Assembly (NCBI RefSeq): GCF_947179165.1 | Contig: NC_077240.1 | Coordinates: 49,226,501-49,290,500 of the forward strand | Source of the DNA: Solanum dulcamara | Taxonomy: Eukaryota > Streptophyta > Magnoliopsida > Solanales > Solanaceae | Length of the DNA: 64,000 nt | Reading direction: 5' to 3' | In this document: positions 21,037 through 34,108 of the stretch, in pieces | Layout: every line of letters begins with the position of its first letter | How positions within the stretch are numbered: the first letter of the stretch is position 1 | Notes under the pieces: generated by a model | What the model was told of the DNA's origin: nothing | The model's input: the letters and a program-made list of their open reading frames with translations, nothing else | Database searches by the model: none | Position numbers and translations under genes: made by a program

Positions 21037-24000
21037 TGCCACGACCCAACCTAGTAGGCCGCGACTGGGGTCCGACCTGGACCCTTTTATGCCTATTTAT
21101 CAGCTACAATTAAGTTGAACTGTGTGGGATGTGATACTATACACAAAAACCTCAATAGTTTAAAACCTTTTCACGTACCTTTAGCCTCTTTCATTCGTAT
21201 TATATCATGAAAGGGCACACGCCGACAAGGCTGCCATAACATAAAAACATTTACAACATGCCACATAGGCACAGTCGAAACAAACTTATAAACAACCCAC
21301 ATCCATATGTCTACATACCTCTAGGAATAGTAACAACAACATATGGCGGGACAGGGCCCTCGTCGTACCCCTGAATGTACAAATATATACATTAAGTGAC
21401 CAGTATCAAAAATTAGGCTCCAGAACAGTGAAGCCCTTCCAACATAGCTGAGAGGAACTCCTAAGTTGATGGATCTCCAGAATGAACATCTGCATCTGTA
21501 GGCATGAAACGCAGCCCCCCGAGAAAAGGGGGGTCAGTATGATATATGTACTGAGTATATAAAGCATAACGCATCATAACTAAGAGAACAACTTAAATAG
21601 GGATGCAGGGGACCAGTATAACAGTTAATAAGGCACTATACATGCATCTTATAACATAAAGGCATGTACACCATCTTCATATACTGTATCCGGCCCGCTA
21701 GGGGACTCGGTGTTACCATGTCATCGCATACGGCATCGTGTCATATGTTACAATTATATTATTATGTTTTCACATGCATGCCTATCTATCATTACATATC
21801 ATACCATACCCGGCCTAGTATGGGTCTCAGTGTTATAATCATATCATCACATACCGTACTAGGCCCATTAGGGGACTCGGTGTTATTATCATATCATTAT
21901 ATACCACACCTGTCCCTTTAGGGGACTCGGTGTTATAATCATATCATCATATACTATACCCGGCCCTTTAGGGGACTCGGTGTTATAATTATATCATCAT
22001 ATACCGTACCCAGCCCATTAGGGGACTCGGTGTCATAATCATAATATATAGGTACATCATTATCTGAGACTCACTAGGGTAATCATACTGAACTATCGTT
22101 TGTGGATCAGGATAATAATTATCTCACGTGCCCTTTGAGTGCCACTAGGGCTATATTAAGTGAAGTCTCAGTAATTATAGACATATTTTAAGGTAATGCC
22201 AACCGGATTAAGTAAATCATAAACATTTGTCATCACAGAGTCCTTAGGAATAGGAGCTCTAAGTCCCACTATTAATCGACATATAGATGGTTCAGGGAAG
22301 GTAGCTCAACTACGATGAGAGTTTTCTTGCCAAGGAGCGAATATGAGACATATAACGTATTCGGAGCTTAAGAATGGACTAACTCTAGAGTTTGTATCAT
22401 GTATAGGTTTTTTTAAGACAGGTCAAAAGAAAGAAAGGGTAGGCCTCACCTGTTTGTCCCTTCCTATCCCAAAGAAGTTTGAGAGACAATAATTCACCTA
22501 TCGTAGGCGTTCTAGTGTTTAGCAGTGGATAAGAATTAGGAGGTATGCTTGGGGCCTTATGAATGGGATTATCCCCACTTGCATACGTAGATATATATAT
22601 TGCACTTCTATCAAGGATATGCCAAGAGAAGGGAAGGATAGCCTTACATACTCATCACTTCCTAACGTATGGAAGGCTTGAGAAGCCCTAGTTCAATTAC
22701 TGTAAGAGTGATTTCATCAAAGAGTACATAAGAACTGTGAATTACACTTGGAATTTAGAGTATATTTACCCTCAAGTTCATAACATTCACTATTTAAATT
22801 AAATACATGCCGAAAGAAGGAAACGTTAGCTTTACATACACTACTTTTCAGCATATAGAAGACTTGAGGGATGGGAGCTCAACTACTTTAGGAGTTTTAA
22901 CATTCAGAAGTGAGCACGAATTATGAATCATGAATAATGTTCAGAGGTCGTGAATATAATTACCCCAGGCTTCATATATATATATCATTTGTCACTTAAA
23001 TCTAAGACATGACCAAAAGAAAAGAGAGACAAGCTTTACATACTTATGCCAAAAACATGCCAAAAGAAAGCTTCACATACCTTGTCTAAGTTATTTCTTA
23101 TATTATTCGCCTCGTCGTCCTTTGAACCTATTAAACATGAAAGTAATACGAATATCAACCAGTCTTAACTTCCGAGCATCATAGGTTGCACCTTAGTATT
23201 AATGGAATCTATTTCCTCAGTCGTTTCCTCGACTAGTTCTTTAGTTTGCTAAGGCATTAACGAAAATTGGGCAGCACCTCCCCTATAATGTGCCCCATCC
23301 AAATTTCCGATTAGGTCCCTAAGACCTACATCCAACCAACAACAACAACCTGTAGCATATGTTTAAGAAATTCACACCAACAATATACAACATAAACTCC
23401 AAATGACTTATTCAAAAATACGATAGCACAATAGGGTGTCTAGCCCTTATTTTGTAACGCCTTTAATTATACGCAATGAGGGGTCATGTGGCTTCAACCA
23501 GAAGCACCTTAACCCACATTACAACATATTTAGGCCCTGAAACAAAACATCACACCCCTGCAGCAGCACCTCACACGAACAACACTATACTTCGATGACA
23601 ATTAAACTATAGCGATTCTAATTTAGTTTATTTCGAACGTCGAGCATTTCTACGACATTCTTAAACTTCCAGCAGAATACAAGGGGTGTAATACACCATA
23701 TAACAACACCATAAACTTCAAATTTAAAGGAAATACCTTACCTTTCCCAAAATTGGCCAAAGCTCGCCAAAGCTATCAAAACGTGAATTCTGGACAGCCT
23801 AGTGTCTTGTATTGTCGCTTAGTTTCGAAGGGGTAAATGAAGGAAACAGGATTTGTGTCCCCAATAAAAGTTATATACATGTGTATTAGGGTCTTATACA
23901 ATTTCGAATTAAACCTACAATAATTTTGTACAAAACAATATGCCCAAAATACCAACAACAGTCCTTGTAGAATTTCTAAAACAAAATCTGGGAAGCAGCT

Positions 24001-24950
24001 CCCGCATGCTTCACCACCCTTTTTAGAGCAGAGAAAAGAAAAACTGGGTTTTAGAGTCTAAATGAAATTTATATCCCTATGAAATATATTTCCAAAACAT
24101 CTTGAATCATTTGAAACGAAGCCTTACACAAGGAGTTATACTTGTATTACTAACATCAGTTTAATTCAAAAACGGGTCTGTTCCCTAGCGTTTTCTCTTT
24201 AAGCTTCTCTTAGTTTTCCAAGTGTAGAACTGAAAATATGGTTCTTTAGGCATTGTAATATACATATATACACCGCCACATAGTTGAGGAACACCGTAGA
24301 TAATTAATTGACGGAAAAACAATTGGAGACTTACCTCCTTCTAGGTGCTGCCATAGCTCCTCTCTTCTCCCTCTTAACTTTTCTCTCAATTTTTAAGTGT
24401 AGCAAAGGATTAACAATGAAGTTCCTAGTCATCCATACATATATATATGCCTTTTTGGAGAGTGACACATGGCAGCCCCTAAGGGTGACACGAGTCACAC
24501 CCTAAGGCAGCCACATCACCTCATGCAACCAATCACATGCTACCACGTGACGATGTGGGATCTACCTCAAGTAGGTGTGTCACCTACTTGGTCCAAGTAG
24601 GTGCATCACCTACTTGCTTCCGAGTAGGTGCTACGCTTCCTTCCGCCTCTCCTGTGGGTTCGTAATCTCATTCTACTTTAGGAGCCTATGTAATCCTTGC
24701 TATGTAAGCTCAACATGTACTCCAGTGGCTTAGTTATGTAAGTCGTCCAAGTTGGTAGCTTACGTAAGTAAGTCGAGTCCTACGACTTGTTATTTTGTTC
24801 TCCAATTCATTTTAAATCATTATAGACCTATTTCCAACCTTCACTCTTAAGGGGCGTCACGTCCTCCCTTCCTTAGAGTTATTTACTCATGTTATAGATA
24901 ATCTGGGTCACGGGAAGATGTTCCAAAGCATAAAGGTACGGTGTATAACA
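21037..24950 (-). repeat. E1' 5' LTR (right)
   Basis: About 3.91 kb, counterpart of 8312-12223. The 50-bp hairpin array is at about 21800-22035, the leader ATG with GTAAGT donor at about 24329-24355 and the palindrome cluster at about 24569-24632. Confidence 0.9.
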
Positions 24951-24955
24951 AGAAT

Positions 24956-27075
24956 ATCATGAGCAACGATATACAAATAGATCATCATCTAGGACTCAAC
25001 AGAGTAATCAAACTGAAGCATCATTTGAAAATCAAGAGAGTAATCATCTGAAGTACCTTTTTAATGTCATTATGAATTATACAAAATGTGAATTATACCG
25101 AAATTTGAGTTATACCCAAAATAGGATGGATGGAATCATACATATGTATCAAGATATAATAATATAAGTTCTGGGAATCAAGAACCTTTGCCTTCCTAGT
25201 ATCTCTAAGAATAGGAGCTTCTTTGGAATTTATACATTCATCGTCCATTTGTTTTTCATATGGATCATGCCAAAAGAAAGAAGGGATAGCTTTACATACC
25301 TTTAGCGCCTATTTGCCAGAATACTTATACACTGTCCGTAGTGTGTCAACCTATATTAAAACGTTAAGCACTATGGTTAAGCTATAGAAAGGTATTAAAC
25401 ATACTTTATCATTAGGTTATTTCTAGATAATTGGACAACACCTCCCCTATATAGATCACTTCTCTCACATCCCAGTCAACTATACAACCATCAAGTAGCA
25501 TTAACAATCACACGTTCAAATGCTATGTTAAGTCTAGTCAAGATAAGACTGAAGGACACTCTGAACAACCCACATAACATTTTAAACAGCCCCACATTCA
25601 TTACATTTGATAACAATCCACATACGACTACCACATACTCAAGTTATTCTTAACGATCCATAGTCAAAACATTTTCATCTAAAAAACCCCATAACAGCCC
25701 AACCAACATACAACACAACGTATAGTATTAATTATCATTAATCTTCCAAGATCAACAAGAAAAATAATAACATATCAAAACAGCCCCTAACCGCAATATA
25801 AAGAGATGCCCGATAATCTTACGAACACCTCCGAATATATCAAAAAAACTACCTATGTTTCTCATATGTTATCTCGTACAATATTTTCATCCAAATTCAT
25901 AATTTATACCAGCCTACACATGACCACAACATCATTAAATCATATGCAAGAAAACCATGTTAATATCACCACAAGTTCTGCAACTGCCCACAAAATAAAT
26001 TCAACCTCAACTTTAACCATTTAATTCCTTCACTCTCTTCACATAATTCATGATAACAACAACCAAAATACTACTTAAAATTAATTCATCAATTCCAACT
26101 ACAATAGCACCCTTACATGGCTCAACAATATTTCAACATCAACATATATAATTCCATGTATTTAATTCATATCTACCAATTTATAAGAAGTCGAAATACC
26201 TACTAAAACATGTAGAATATGCTCAAATATTACCTTAATAACTTGACTCCTTAATTTGCTGAATTTGACAACTTCAATTGATAACCACCCATGCTATCCT
26301 CAAGGACTAATTCACATTACCATAGACTTTCCTTTGATTTAAAACACCATGGAAAATTAATTTGAACCAAGCTTGGTGAACTTGATTTGGCTCAGCCATA
26401 GCTGTGAGCATTTCTTTCTCTATCTCTATGGTTTAATATTATGGAGAAGATGAAATGAGGTTATTAGTTATCAATTTTTCCTTTATATTCAGCACATAAG
26501 GGTGACACATGTCCAACCCTTGACATGTTTCCCATTAACATCTAAGGGCCAACCAGACTGCTACATTTTTGTGGGTCTCACTTAGCCGTCTAATTAAGTT
26601 AATTAATCTTAATTAATTACTAATCCCCACTTAATTCCTGCCATAAGTTTGTAAGTAGTTGTATCACCTACTTGCCATTTCGATTTAAATGTAGTCTACT
26701 TATTCAAAGTAGGTGCATCACCTACTAGTTATTTTTAGTAAGTTAGCAATTAGTCTTACCTTAAGAAACTATGTGATCCTTGATACTTAAGTTAGACGTG
26801 TACTCAAGTTGCTTAATTATGTAAGACATCCAAACAGTAGCTTAAGCAAGTAGGTCGATTACTGTGACAAATTATTTGGCCTTGAACCCCTTTCAAATCC
26901 TTCCAAACATATTTCAAACCATCAGTACTTCACATAGAACTAGTCTATGAAAGATATAGGGCGATACATCCTCCCTTCCTTAGGATCTTTTGATAACGTC
27001 ATAGATAACATGCATCACATGGTAGCTTTAGAAAATATTTAAAATGTTCCAATAGACAAAAATATGGGATATAAC
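24956..27075 (-). mobile_element. E0 LTR, third copy, diverged after about 25690
   Basis: Up to about 25690 it is nearly identical to 12229-12960. Beyond this it matches 205-1582 and 12960-14336 only at roughly nine bases in ten. It ends in GGGATATAAC at 27075, the LTR start on the element strand. The switch marks the likely crossover site of the duplication. A palindrome cluster lies at about 26665-26750. Confidence 0.8.
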
Positions 27076-27100
27076 GCGACTGTTCTAAAGGGGGGAAAGA
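27076..27100. other. Head-to-head junction of two opposite LTRs
   Basis: A minus-strand LTR start (27075) is followed by five bases (GCGAC), a plus-strand pre-polypurine sequence TGTTCT, a tract AAAGGGGGGAAAGA (27087-27100) and a plus-strand LTR start at 27101. The two LTR starts point away from each other and form a long inverted repeat with a spacer of about 25 bp. Confidence 0.8.
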
Positions 27101-27437
27101 TGTTTTATCCTGTACTTTTGTACATTGAAAAGTTTTTCAGCTTCTCTAAAGCTACCACGTGATCCACATTATCTATGAAGTTATCAAAGGATCCTAAGGA
27201 AGGGAGGATGTAACACCCCATATCTTGCATAGACTAGTTCTATGTGAAGTATTGATGGTTTGAAATTAATTTGGAAGGATTTGAAAGGGGTTCGATGCTA
27301 AATAATTTTTCACAGTAATCGACCTACTTGCTTAAGCTACTGGTTTAGATGTCTTACATAATTAGCTACTTGAGTATACGTCTAGCTTAAATAGCAAGGA
27401 CCACACAGGTTCTTAAGGTAAGACTAATTGCTAACCT

Positions 27438-27890
27438 ACTAAAAAGAACAAGTAGGTAATGCACCTACTTAGAATGTGTGGACGACATTTAAATGGAAAA
27501 GGCAAGTAGGTGATGCAGCTACTTACGAACTTGTGGCAGGAATTAAGTAGGTGATGCAACTACTTACGAACTTGTGGCAGGAATTAAGGAGGTGATGCAC
27601 CTACTTTCTTAACGTAATGGACAAGATTATTTTGGGATGCGAGATTGAGATTTTTATTCCCAATTTTAATTAAAACATGAATTGATTAAAGATTTTATTT
27701 GGTCTAAATTATTAAGTGGGGATTAGGGATTAATTGAGATTAATTAAGCTAATTAGACCACTAAGTGGGTACCACCAAGGCACGTGATAGGAGCTGATTA
27801 GTGTGTGGATTTTGGAGGGACACATGTCAACCACATGGACAACACGTATACATATGTCAACTACATGGGCATAATATATATATATATCTA
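27438..27890 (+). promoter_or_regulatory. E2 LTR promoter zone
   Basis: Three to four palindromic AAGTAGGTG/CACCTACTT-like units (27438-27607), a G-box (27781-27786), several ACACATGTCAAC-like repeats and an AT-alternating TATA region (27868-27886) are followed about 115 bp later by the leader ATG at 28004. The order matches the E1 and E4 promoters. Confidence 0.6.
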
Positions 27891-28003
27891 TCTTAATGAT
27901 TAAGAAGATCATTTTATCCCATTCTTCTTCAACTTAGACTTAGAGATAAACAAGCTCTCAACTTCCTCAAGTGAAGAAGAAAAGAGAGAGAGTTACGGCA
28001 GCC

Positions 28004-28066
28004 ATGGCACCTCCACCAAGCACGGACAACCTTCCTCTTCTTTTCACCATTAAATCCCTAAGGTAA
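28004..28066 (+). other. E2 leader short frame with splice-donor-like end
   Basis: A 20-codon frame starting MAPPPSTDN opens at an ATG in a plant-like context (GCCATGGCA) just after the expected transcript start. Its stop TAA is formed by AAG|GTAATT, a possible splice donor in the same phase as the E1 leader frame (R codon AGG then TAA). The E2 right LTR has a similar frame (57590 onward, MAAPPSTAN) but has lost the GT (TCTAATT). Translation is unproven. Confidence 0.4.
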
Positions 28067-28999
28067 TTCAAACCTTTAGAAGGTCCATAGCAACGTGGGA
28101 TTGATCCTAGGGGCAGCAAGATTGAATTAATTGAAGTCATCAAGTTTCAGCCAACTGAAGAAGCTAACTTTTTAAGATAAGGTTTGATCATCTTTTTAAA
28201 CATTTTAGTAAGGGTTTAGACGTGTTGTGAATGTGTAAACTGAATTGGAGGTATGAAATTATGTATATTGGCATTAGAATGTTGTTGAAGCCGTGTAGAG
28301 CCTATTTGTATTTAGAAATGGTGAATCAATTTTAATTAACATTTTAGTTATTGTTGTTATGAATAATATAATGAGGATGAAGGAATTAAATGGAATTGGA
28401 AGTGAGAAAACTCTGTTATTAGTGTTGGTGTTGAAAGGGACAGAATTGGAGTTGCTTAAATTAGATTGGATTAATTGTTGTTGTTGCAATTATTGTTATG
28501 GATTATATATTAAAAGTGAAGGGATTGTATATATTAATGTTAAATTCCTATTTAGGCCATATTGGGGCTGTTTTAATCTAAAATAATAGATTAATCTCGA
28601 TTAATATTATGGTTGTTGTTGTCATTGGTTGTATGATAAAGTGTAGGAATTTGATATTTAAAGTTATAATTAAGTCTCTAGTGTTGTTGCAATTATTAGA
28701 CTAATATAAGGTCATCCGATGAAGTGTTGTGGCTGCAAATTATTAAAAGTAAATTGATTACATCATAGTCGTTATGTTGAAGATTGTGGAACATCATAAT
28801 GTGTGGGATGATTCAGAATAATGTACGGGTTGTTTCGGAACATTCTTGAATCTTGCCTTTTCTAACTTTAATATAGCACTTGAATGTGTGGTTATTGATC
28901 TTGACTTGGTTGTTATGTAGTTGATTTGAATATAAGGGAAATGTCAACTAATGAGCTGTTAATGTTGGAGTGCATTTTGAAACCTTCTCATAGCTTAAC

Positions 29000-31900
29000 T
29001 GTTACACCCCACATCTTTGAACTCGGAATGTCCCTTAAGTTACTTAGAAGCTAGCATGTGAGCCACTTAAGTTACGACACTATCAAACGGCTCTAAGGAA
29101 GGGAGAATGTGATACCCCATACTAGAGAAGGTTGGAGATGAAATCATAAGAGTCCGGAAGGAATTGGAGGCCAAGTAATGAGTCGTAGGACTCGATTTAC
29201 CTATGTAAGCTACTAAGTTAAAAGTCATATGCACTTGAGCTACTTAAGCATATATCAAACTTACGTAGCACGGATTACATCGGTACATAAAATAAGACGA
29301 GATTACGAGCCCACGAGGAAGGGAAAAAAAGGCGACACATGGTAGCCAATGAAGAAGCGACACGTGGAAGCACCTCAAGCAAGCAGGTGACCCACCTTCT
29401 TGGGGGGGTGGACCCCACTGCCACGTGGCAGCCCATAGTTGGCAGCATGATACGGTGGCCCAATAGGGGCTGGACACGTGTCACCTCTTGGGGTTGACAC
29501 GTGTCACACCCTAAAGCCACATATATATGTTGATATATATCATATACTTCATTTACCCATCAAAACATCAGCCAACATAGAGAAAAAAAACGTGAGGGAG
29601 AGAAATAGAGAAGCAGCCATGGTTCTTGAAGTTTAAAGGTTAGTTTTCCAATTTTCTTTCGTGAATTAATTATATACGGTGTACCTTAAGTACGTGGATA
29701 CGTATATATGTATTTTAAGACCTTCATGGAAGTAAAACTCCAGCTTTGCAATTGGAATTTGGAAGAGAAAATAAGAGAAAACGCTAGTTAACAAACCCGT
29801 TTTTGGAAGGGACAGTGGTTAGTAATATTGGTATAACTTCTTGTGTATAGATTCGTTTCGAGTGATTTAATATGTTTTGGAAATTTATTTCGTGGTTCTA
29901 TAACTTTCATTAAGACTCAAAAATCCAGTTTTACATTTATCTGCTCGAAAAATGGTGATGAAGCGTAGAGGAGGTACTGCTCAGATTTGGTTTTGGAAAT
30001 TCTACAAGGACAGCTGTAAGTATTTTGGTCGTATCTTGTTGTACAAAATTGATGTAGGGATGATTCGAAAATTTTTGCGACCCTAATACACATGTATATA
30101 ACTTTCATGAAGGACGTAAATCCTGTTTCCCTCCATTACCCCTTCGAAACGAAGCGACAAGGTAAAACAGTAAGCTGTCCAGATTTCACATTTTGGATAG
30201 TTTTGGCGAGTTTGACAAGTTTAACGTAAGGTAAGGTTTCTTCTTTAAATTTTAGCTTTATGTGTTCTGATGGAGCATGTTACACGCCCTATAGGTGGCT
30301 GGAAGTGTGTAAATATCATTAGAATACTTGGCGTTCGGAATAAACTAAAGTGTAGTCGTTATAGTCGAATTGTCGTCAAGGTAAGGCGTTGTTCTTGTGA
30401 GTTGCTGCTGCAGGGGTGTGGTGTCTTGTTGCAGGGCCTAAATATGTTCTAATGTGGGTTAGGGTGCTTCTGGTTGAGTCCACATGACCCCCCGTTGCGT
30501 ATAATTAAAGGCGTTGTAAAATAAAGACTAGACACCCTATTTGATATCATCTTTTTGAATAAGTCGTTTGGAGTTTATGTTGTATATTGTTGGTATGAAT
30601 TGCTGTAGGTTGTTGTTGTTGGTTGGCTGTAGGTCTTAGGGACCTAATTGGAAATTTGGATAGGGCACATTGTAGGGGAGGTGCTGCCCAATTTTCGTTA
30701 ACGCCTTAACAAACTAAAGAACTAGTCTAGGAAACGACTAAGGGAATAGATTCCATTAACATTAAGGCGTAACATCAGATACTGAAAAGTTAAGAGTAGT
30801 TGATATTCGTATTACTTTATATTGAATAGGTTCAGAAGACGACGAGGCGAGCAGTATAAAGGGTAACTCCCAAGAGGTATGTAAAGCTTTCTCTTGGCAT
30901 GTTTTGGTATAAGTTCGTACAACTATCTTTCTTTCCTTTTGGCAAGTTTTAGCCTTAAGTGAATTGTGTGTGGAATATGGGGATAATTCCATTCCCAAAA
31001 CTTCAAGTATTCCTCATAACCCCTATCCACTGCTTAGTATTAGAATTTCTGCAAGGATTGAGTATTGCCTAGTAAGGCTTCTACGTGTTAAACACTAGTG
31101 TGTGGAAAGCTATCTCTCATTTCCCTTGATCGTATTTAGTACGAAAGTGAGATTATGATGCCATAATGATTCACCGAGCCCCATGATGGGACGGGTATGA
31201 AATATGTGTATGCAGATCCCATAAAGGAAAGTACAGACTATATATAGTTTATTCTCTTTCTTCTTCTGGCATGTCTTAGTTGTAGGTAAAGCCTATTCTT
31301 TCTCTTCTTTTGACATGTCATAGAGGTAAGTAAACAATGATGTGATCTCTAAAGTAATTCCATTTCTAAGTGTCTTTTATTCACTTCTGGGTAACGAACT
31401 TTTATAACAGATAAGCTACTTTCCTTGAGCCTTACCTATACTAAGGACTTAATGAATATACGGGCTCCTAGTTGTAAGGACTATATGAAAACATGTATTC
31501 TGGAGTCCTTAAGCAGTTAGCATTATCTTAGTACGTGTCTAAGGACCCCGAAACACTAACTAGTATAGCCCCTAATGGCATTTAAAGGGCATTTAAGGTG
31601 ATTACATTACAATCCTGATTCTCAGACAATAGCTTAATTTTCTTCTACGGTTGAGTCTTCGATAATGATTTAAATTGCATATAATTGCTCATTACTCTAC
31701 TCGTGTATACTGTGACCCATCTTTCCCTGAGTCCTGGGCCAGGATATGTTCTCGTGCACAGTTTACTGCATTATTCCCTGAGTCCCTCAATAGAGGGCCA
31801 GGATACGTGTATAGATATATGATGATGTGTTGTAATAAGGTGGTGATGGCACTGGGGCCATGATGCTTTTACAGAGATGATTTTACAGAGATGATTCACC

Positions 31901-32577
31901 GGACCCCCGAAATGGCCGGCTATATGATATGACTCAAACATGCATGTTTTTGTAATTCACAAAGTATAGGTACAGGTTTCTGAATTGATATCTTATCCCC
32001 TATTTTTGTATCTCAGATATTCTTCCAGTTGTATTATATTATGTTTTACATACTCAGTACATATATCGTACTGACCCCCTTTCTCGGGGGGTTGCGTTCA
32101 TGCCCGCAGGTACATATACAGATTTTGGGAGTCCGTCAGCTTAGGATTCCATGCAGCTTAGTTGGAAGAGGCTCCATTGTATCGGGGCCTAGTTTTTGGT
32201 ACTGTCCACAGATGTATAAAAATTATTTCGTGCATTCAGGGGTACGGCGGGGGCCCTGTCCCGCCATATGTTGTCATTCATATGTTTAGAGGTCTGCAGA
32301 CATGTATATGTGGGTTGTATATGTCAGTTTGATTCAGCTGGGTCTACATGATATATGATATATGTTATTATGTTATGGCAGCCTTGTCGGCTTGCGTGCC
32401 CTATCGTGTTGTGGTACAAATGAAAAGGGCTACAGGTTTATGAAAATTTTATCACCCAATGGGGCTTTGTTACATGATACTGTTTATTAACAGTTCAATG
32501 TGACCACAGCTGATAGATATGTATACGGAGGGTCCAGATCGGACCCCAGTCGCGGCTTACGGGGTTGGGTCGTGACA
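29000..32577 (+). mobile_element. Solo LTR inserted in the E2 left LTR (TSD TTAAC)
   Basis: 3578 bp from TGTTACACCCCAC to GGGTCGTGACA, flanked by TTAAC at 28995-28999 and 32578-32582. The E2 right LTR has the empty site (near 58582, GCTTAACCATAC). It resembles the E4 and E1 LTRs: G-boxes at 29422-29427, 29475-29480 and 29498-29503, a TATA region near 29521-29550, a donor-like AAAGGTTAGT with the AATTAATTAT block (29634-29680), GGCATGT modules, and a CAGTAC hairpin at 32055-32073. No interior is left, so it formed by LTR-LTR recombination. Confidence 0.93.
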
Positions 32578-34092
32578 TTAACCATACTTCTTGACATCTT
32601 AATCTAGGTTGAGATACTATTGGGCAGCATATGTGCTGAGTGGCAAATAAACGCTAAAGATATTAAAGATATCCCTTTCTTTTGGCATATCTTAGACGTA
32701 AGTGATGAATGATATGAGCTTTGGGGTACTTCTATTTATAAGTTATAAACATGATTCATGATCCTTATTCACTTCTGGATGTTAAAAATCTTGAAGTAGT
32801 TGAGCTACTTCCCTCGAGCTTCTATATCTTAAATAGTAGTTGGATGTATAAAATCCTATTCCTAAAGACTCTATGATGACAAATGTTTCTGATTCCATAA
32901 ATTGTTTCATATTATCTTGATACATGTCTATGATTTTGGAGGCTCCATTTGATATGGTCCATAGTGACAATCAAAAGGTACTTGAGATGACTACTGTCTT
33001 GATTTTCAAATGATGGTTCATTTTGATTATTCTATTAAGTCTCAGGCGATGATCTAATTGTATATGGTTGATCATGATATTCTACTCGTGCATACTGTTA
33101 TTACCTCTTTCATCGAGTCTCGAGATGCATATGTTATTGTGCACAGTTTTATTACATTATCCACCGAGTCCCTCACTAGAGGGCCGGGTATGCTATATGA
33201 TGATATGATGATGTAATGATATAGTTATAGCACAAAGTCCCGCAATGGGCTAGGTATGGTATATGTGTACATGACTTAATTCACTAAGTCTCTTATTAGA
33301 GGGACAAATATGGTATAGTATATGTATATGATGATACGATTATGGAACCAAGTCCCATAATTGGCCAGGTACGGTATATGATAATGATATGCATGATTTG
33401 CTTCGTAAGGCACAAGTACAGTGAGTTCTTGATTATCATACTTGTCTTCTGGGCTCTCTACTTCAGTTATGATCTATCATATTAAATTTAATGCTTTACA
33501 TACTTAATATATATATTGTACTGACTCCCTTCCTTGGGGGGATGCATTTCATGCCCACAGGTACAGGTACTATCTTCGATGATGCGCTAGCCTAGAATTC
33601 CTATTCAGCTATCTTGGAGTGCTCTTTTGTCTCGGAGCCAAGACTTTGGGTATAGACCCCTTTTTGATGTATATATATGTTTAATTCAGGGGAACAACGG
33701 GGCCCTGTCCCGCCATATGATACTGTTGATACACTTAGAGGTCTGTAGATATATGTGTGGGTTGTGTGTATATGTGTTCGGTTATGCTTGTATGATTTAT
33801 ATTTTGGGATGTTCCCATTCGTAATGGAAGCCTTGTCGTCTCACATAAGTACATATTTTGGGATGTTGTATGTAGTGATAGCTTTTTCAGCTCGTGTATT
33901 AGGATATTTTAATTGATTACGCCACCTCAGGAGATAAGTTATTTTGATACACATAGGTAACGCTTGAGATGACATCATGTTTTCATAAAGACTCCATATG
34001 GTGTTTAGTTTCAGTTTGATGAGGTCTAATAGATATGTATACGAGTGTCCAACTCGGGCACTAGTCACGGTCTACGGGATTGGATCATGACA
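32578..34092 (+). repeat. E2 left LTR, second part (R/U5 side)
   Basis: Continues the LTR after the solo insertion and ends GGATCATGACA at 34092. It contains 50-bp-type hairpin repeats (CGAGTCCCTCACTAGAGGG) at about 33105-33390 and the GGGGCCCTGTCCCGCC block near 33700. Matches 58584-60110. Confidence 0.87.
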
Positions 34093-34096
34093 ATAG

Positions 34097-34108
34097 TGGT
34101 ATCAGAAC
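34097..34108 (+). promoter_or_regulatory. E2 primer binding site
   Basis: TGGTATCAGAAC, four bases after the LTR end; one change from the initiator-Met-tRNA site TGGTATCAGAGC. Confidence 0.85.

Larger units (their letters stand above)
15254..24950 (-). mobile_element. E1': second copy of the LARD-like element E1
   Basis: Same structure and same AGAAT flanks (15249-15253 and 24951-24955) as E1. The left end has lost its terminal TG (TA instead). Since both copies sit at the same base of the same host LTR, E1' comes from duplication of the whole unit, not from a second insertion. LTR-to-LTR differences inside each copy are far more numerous than copy-to-copy differences, so the insertion is older than the duplication. 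Confidence 0.92.
1..25690. repeat. Tandem segmental duplication, unit about 12.73 kb
   Basis: Sequence from base 1 reappears from 12757 and again from about 25490. The first two copies stay nearly identical by eye over their whole length, including the nested element E1 with the same 5-bp target duplication. The third copy is nearly identical only to about 25690 and then becomes clearly diverged (about a tenth of bases by eye). Small differences, such as a 30-bp tandem duplication only in copy 1 and scattered substitutions, show that the copies are not a simple sequence reprint. I infer unequal crossing over between E0 LTRs. Confidence 0.92.
27101..28999 (+). repeat. E2 left LTR, first part (U3 and leader)
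   Basis: Begins TGTTTTATCCTGTAC and matches 56649-58583. AAGTAGGTG/CACCTACTT palindromes lie at 27438-27607, G-box CACGTG at 27781-27786, and a TATA-like alternating AT run at about 27868-27886. TTAAC at 28995-28999 is the target duplication of the inserted solo LTR. Confidence 0.88.

Noticed and set aside
1..25690. Tandem copies as pure assembly duplication
   Set aside because: The copies differ by a 30-bp duplication and scattered substitutions, and the third copy shows a sharp change of divergence. An assembly problem is not fully excluded without reads.
30762..30998. 78-codon frame in the solo LTR
   Set aside because: It is antisense to the GGCATGT modules; it has the same amino-acid strings as antisense frames in the E1 LTR (4330-4575), which shows shared LTR sequence and not a gene.
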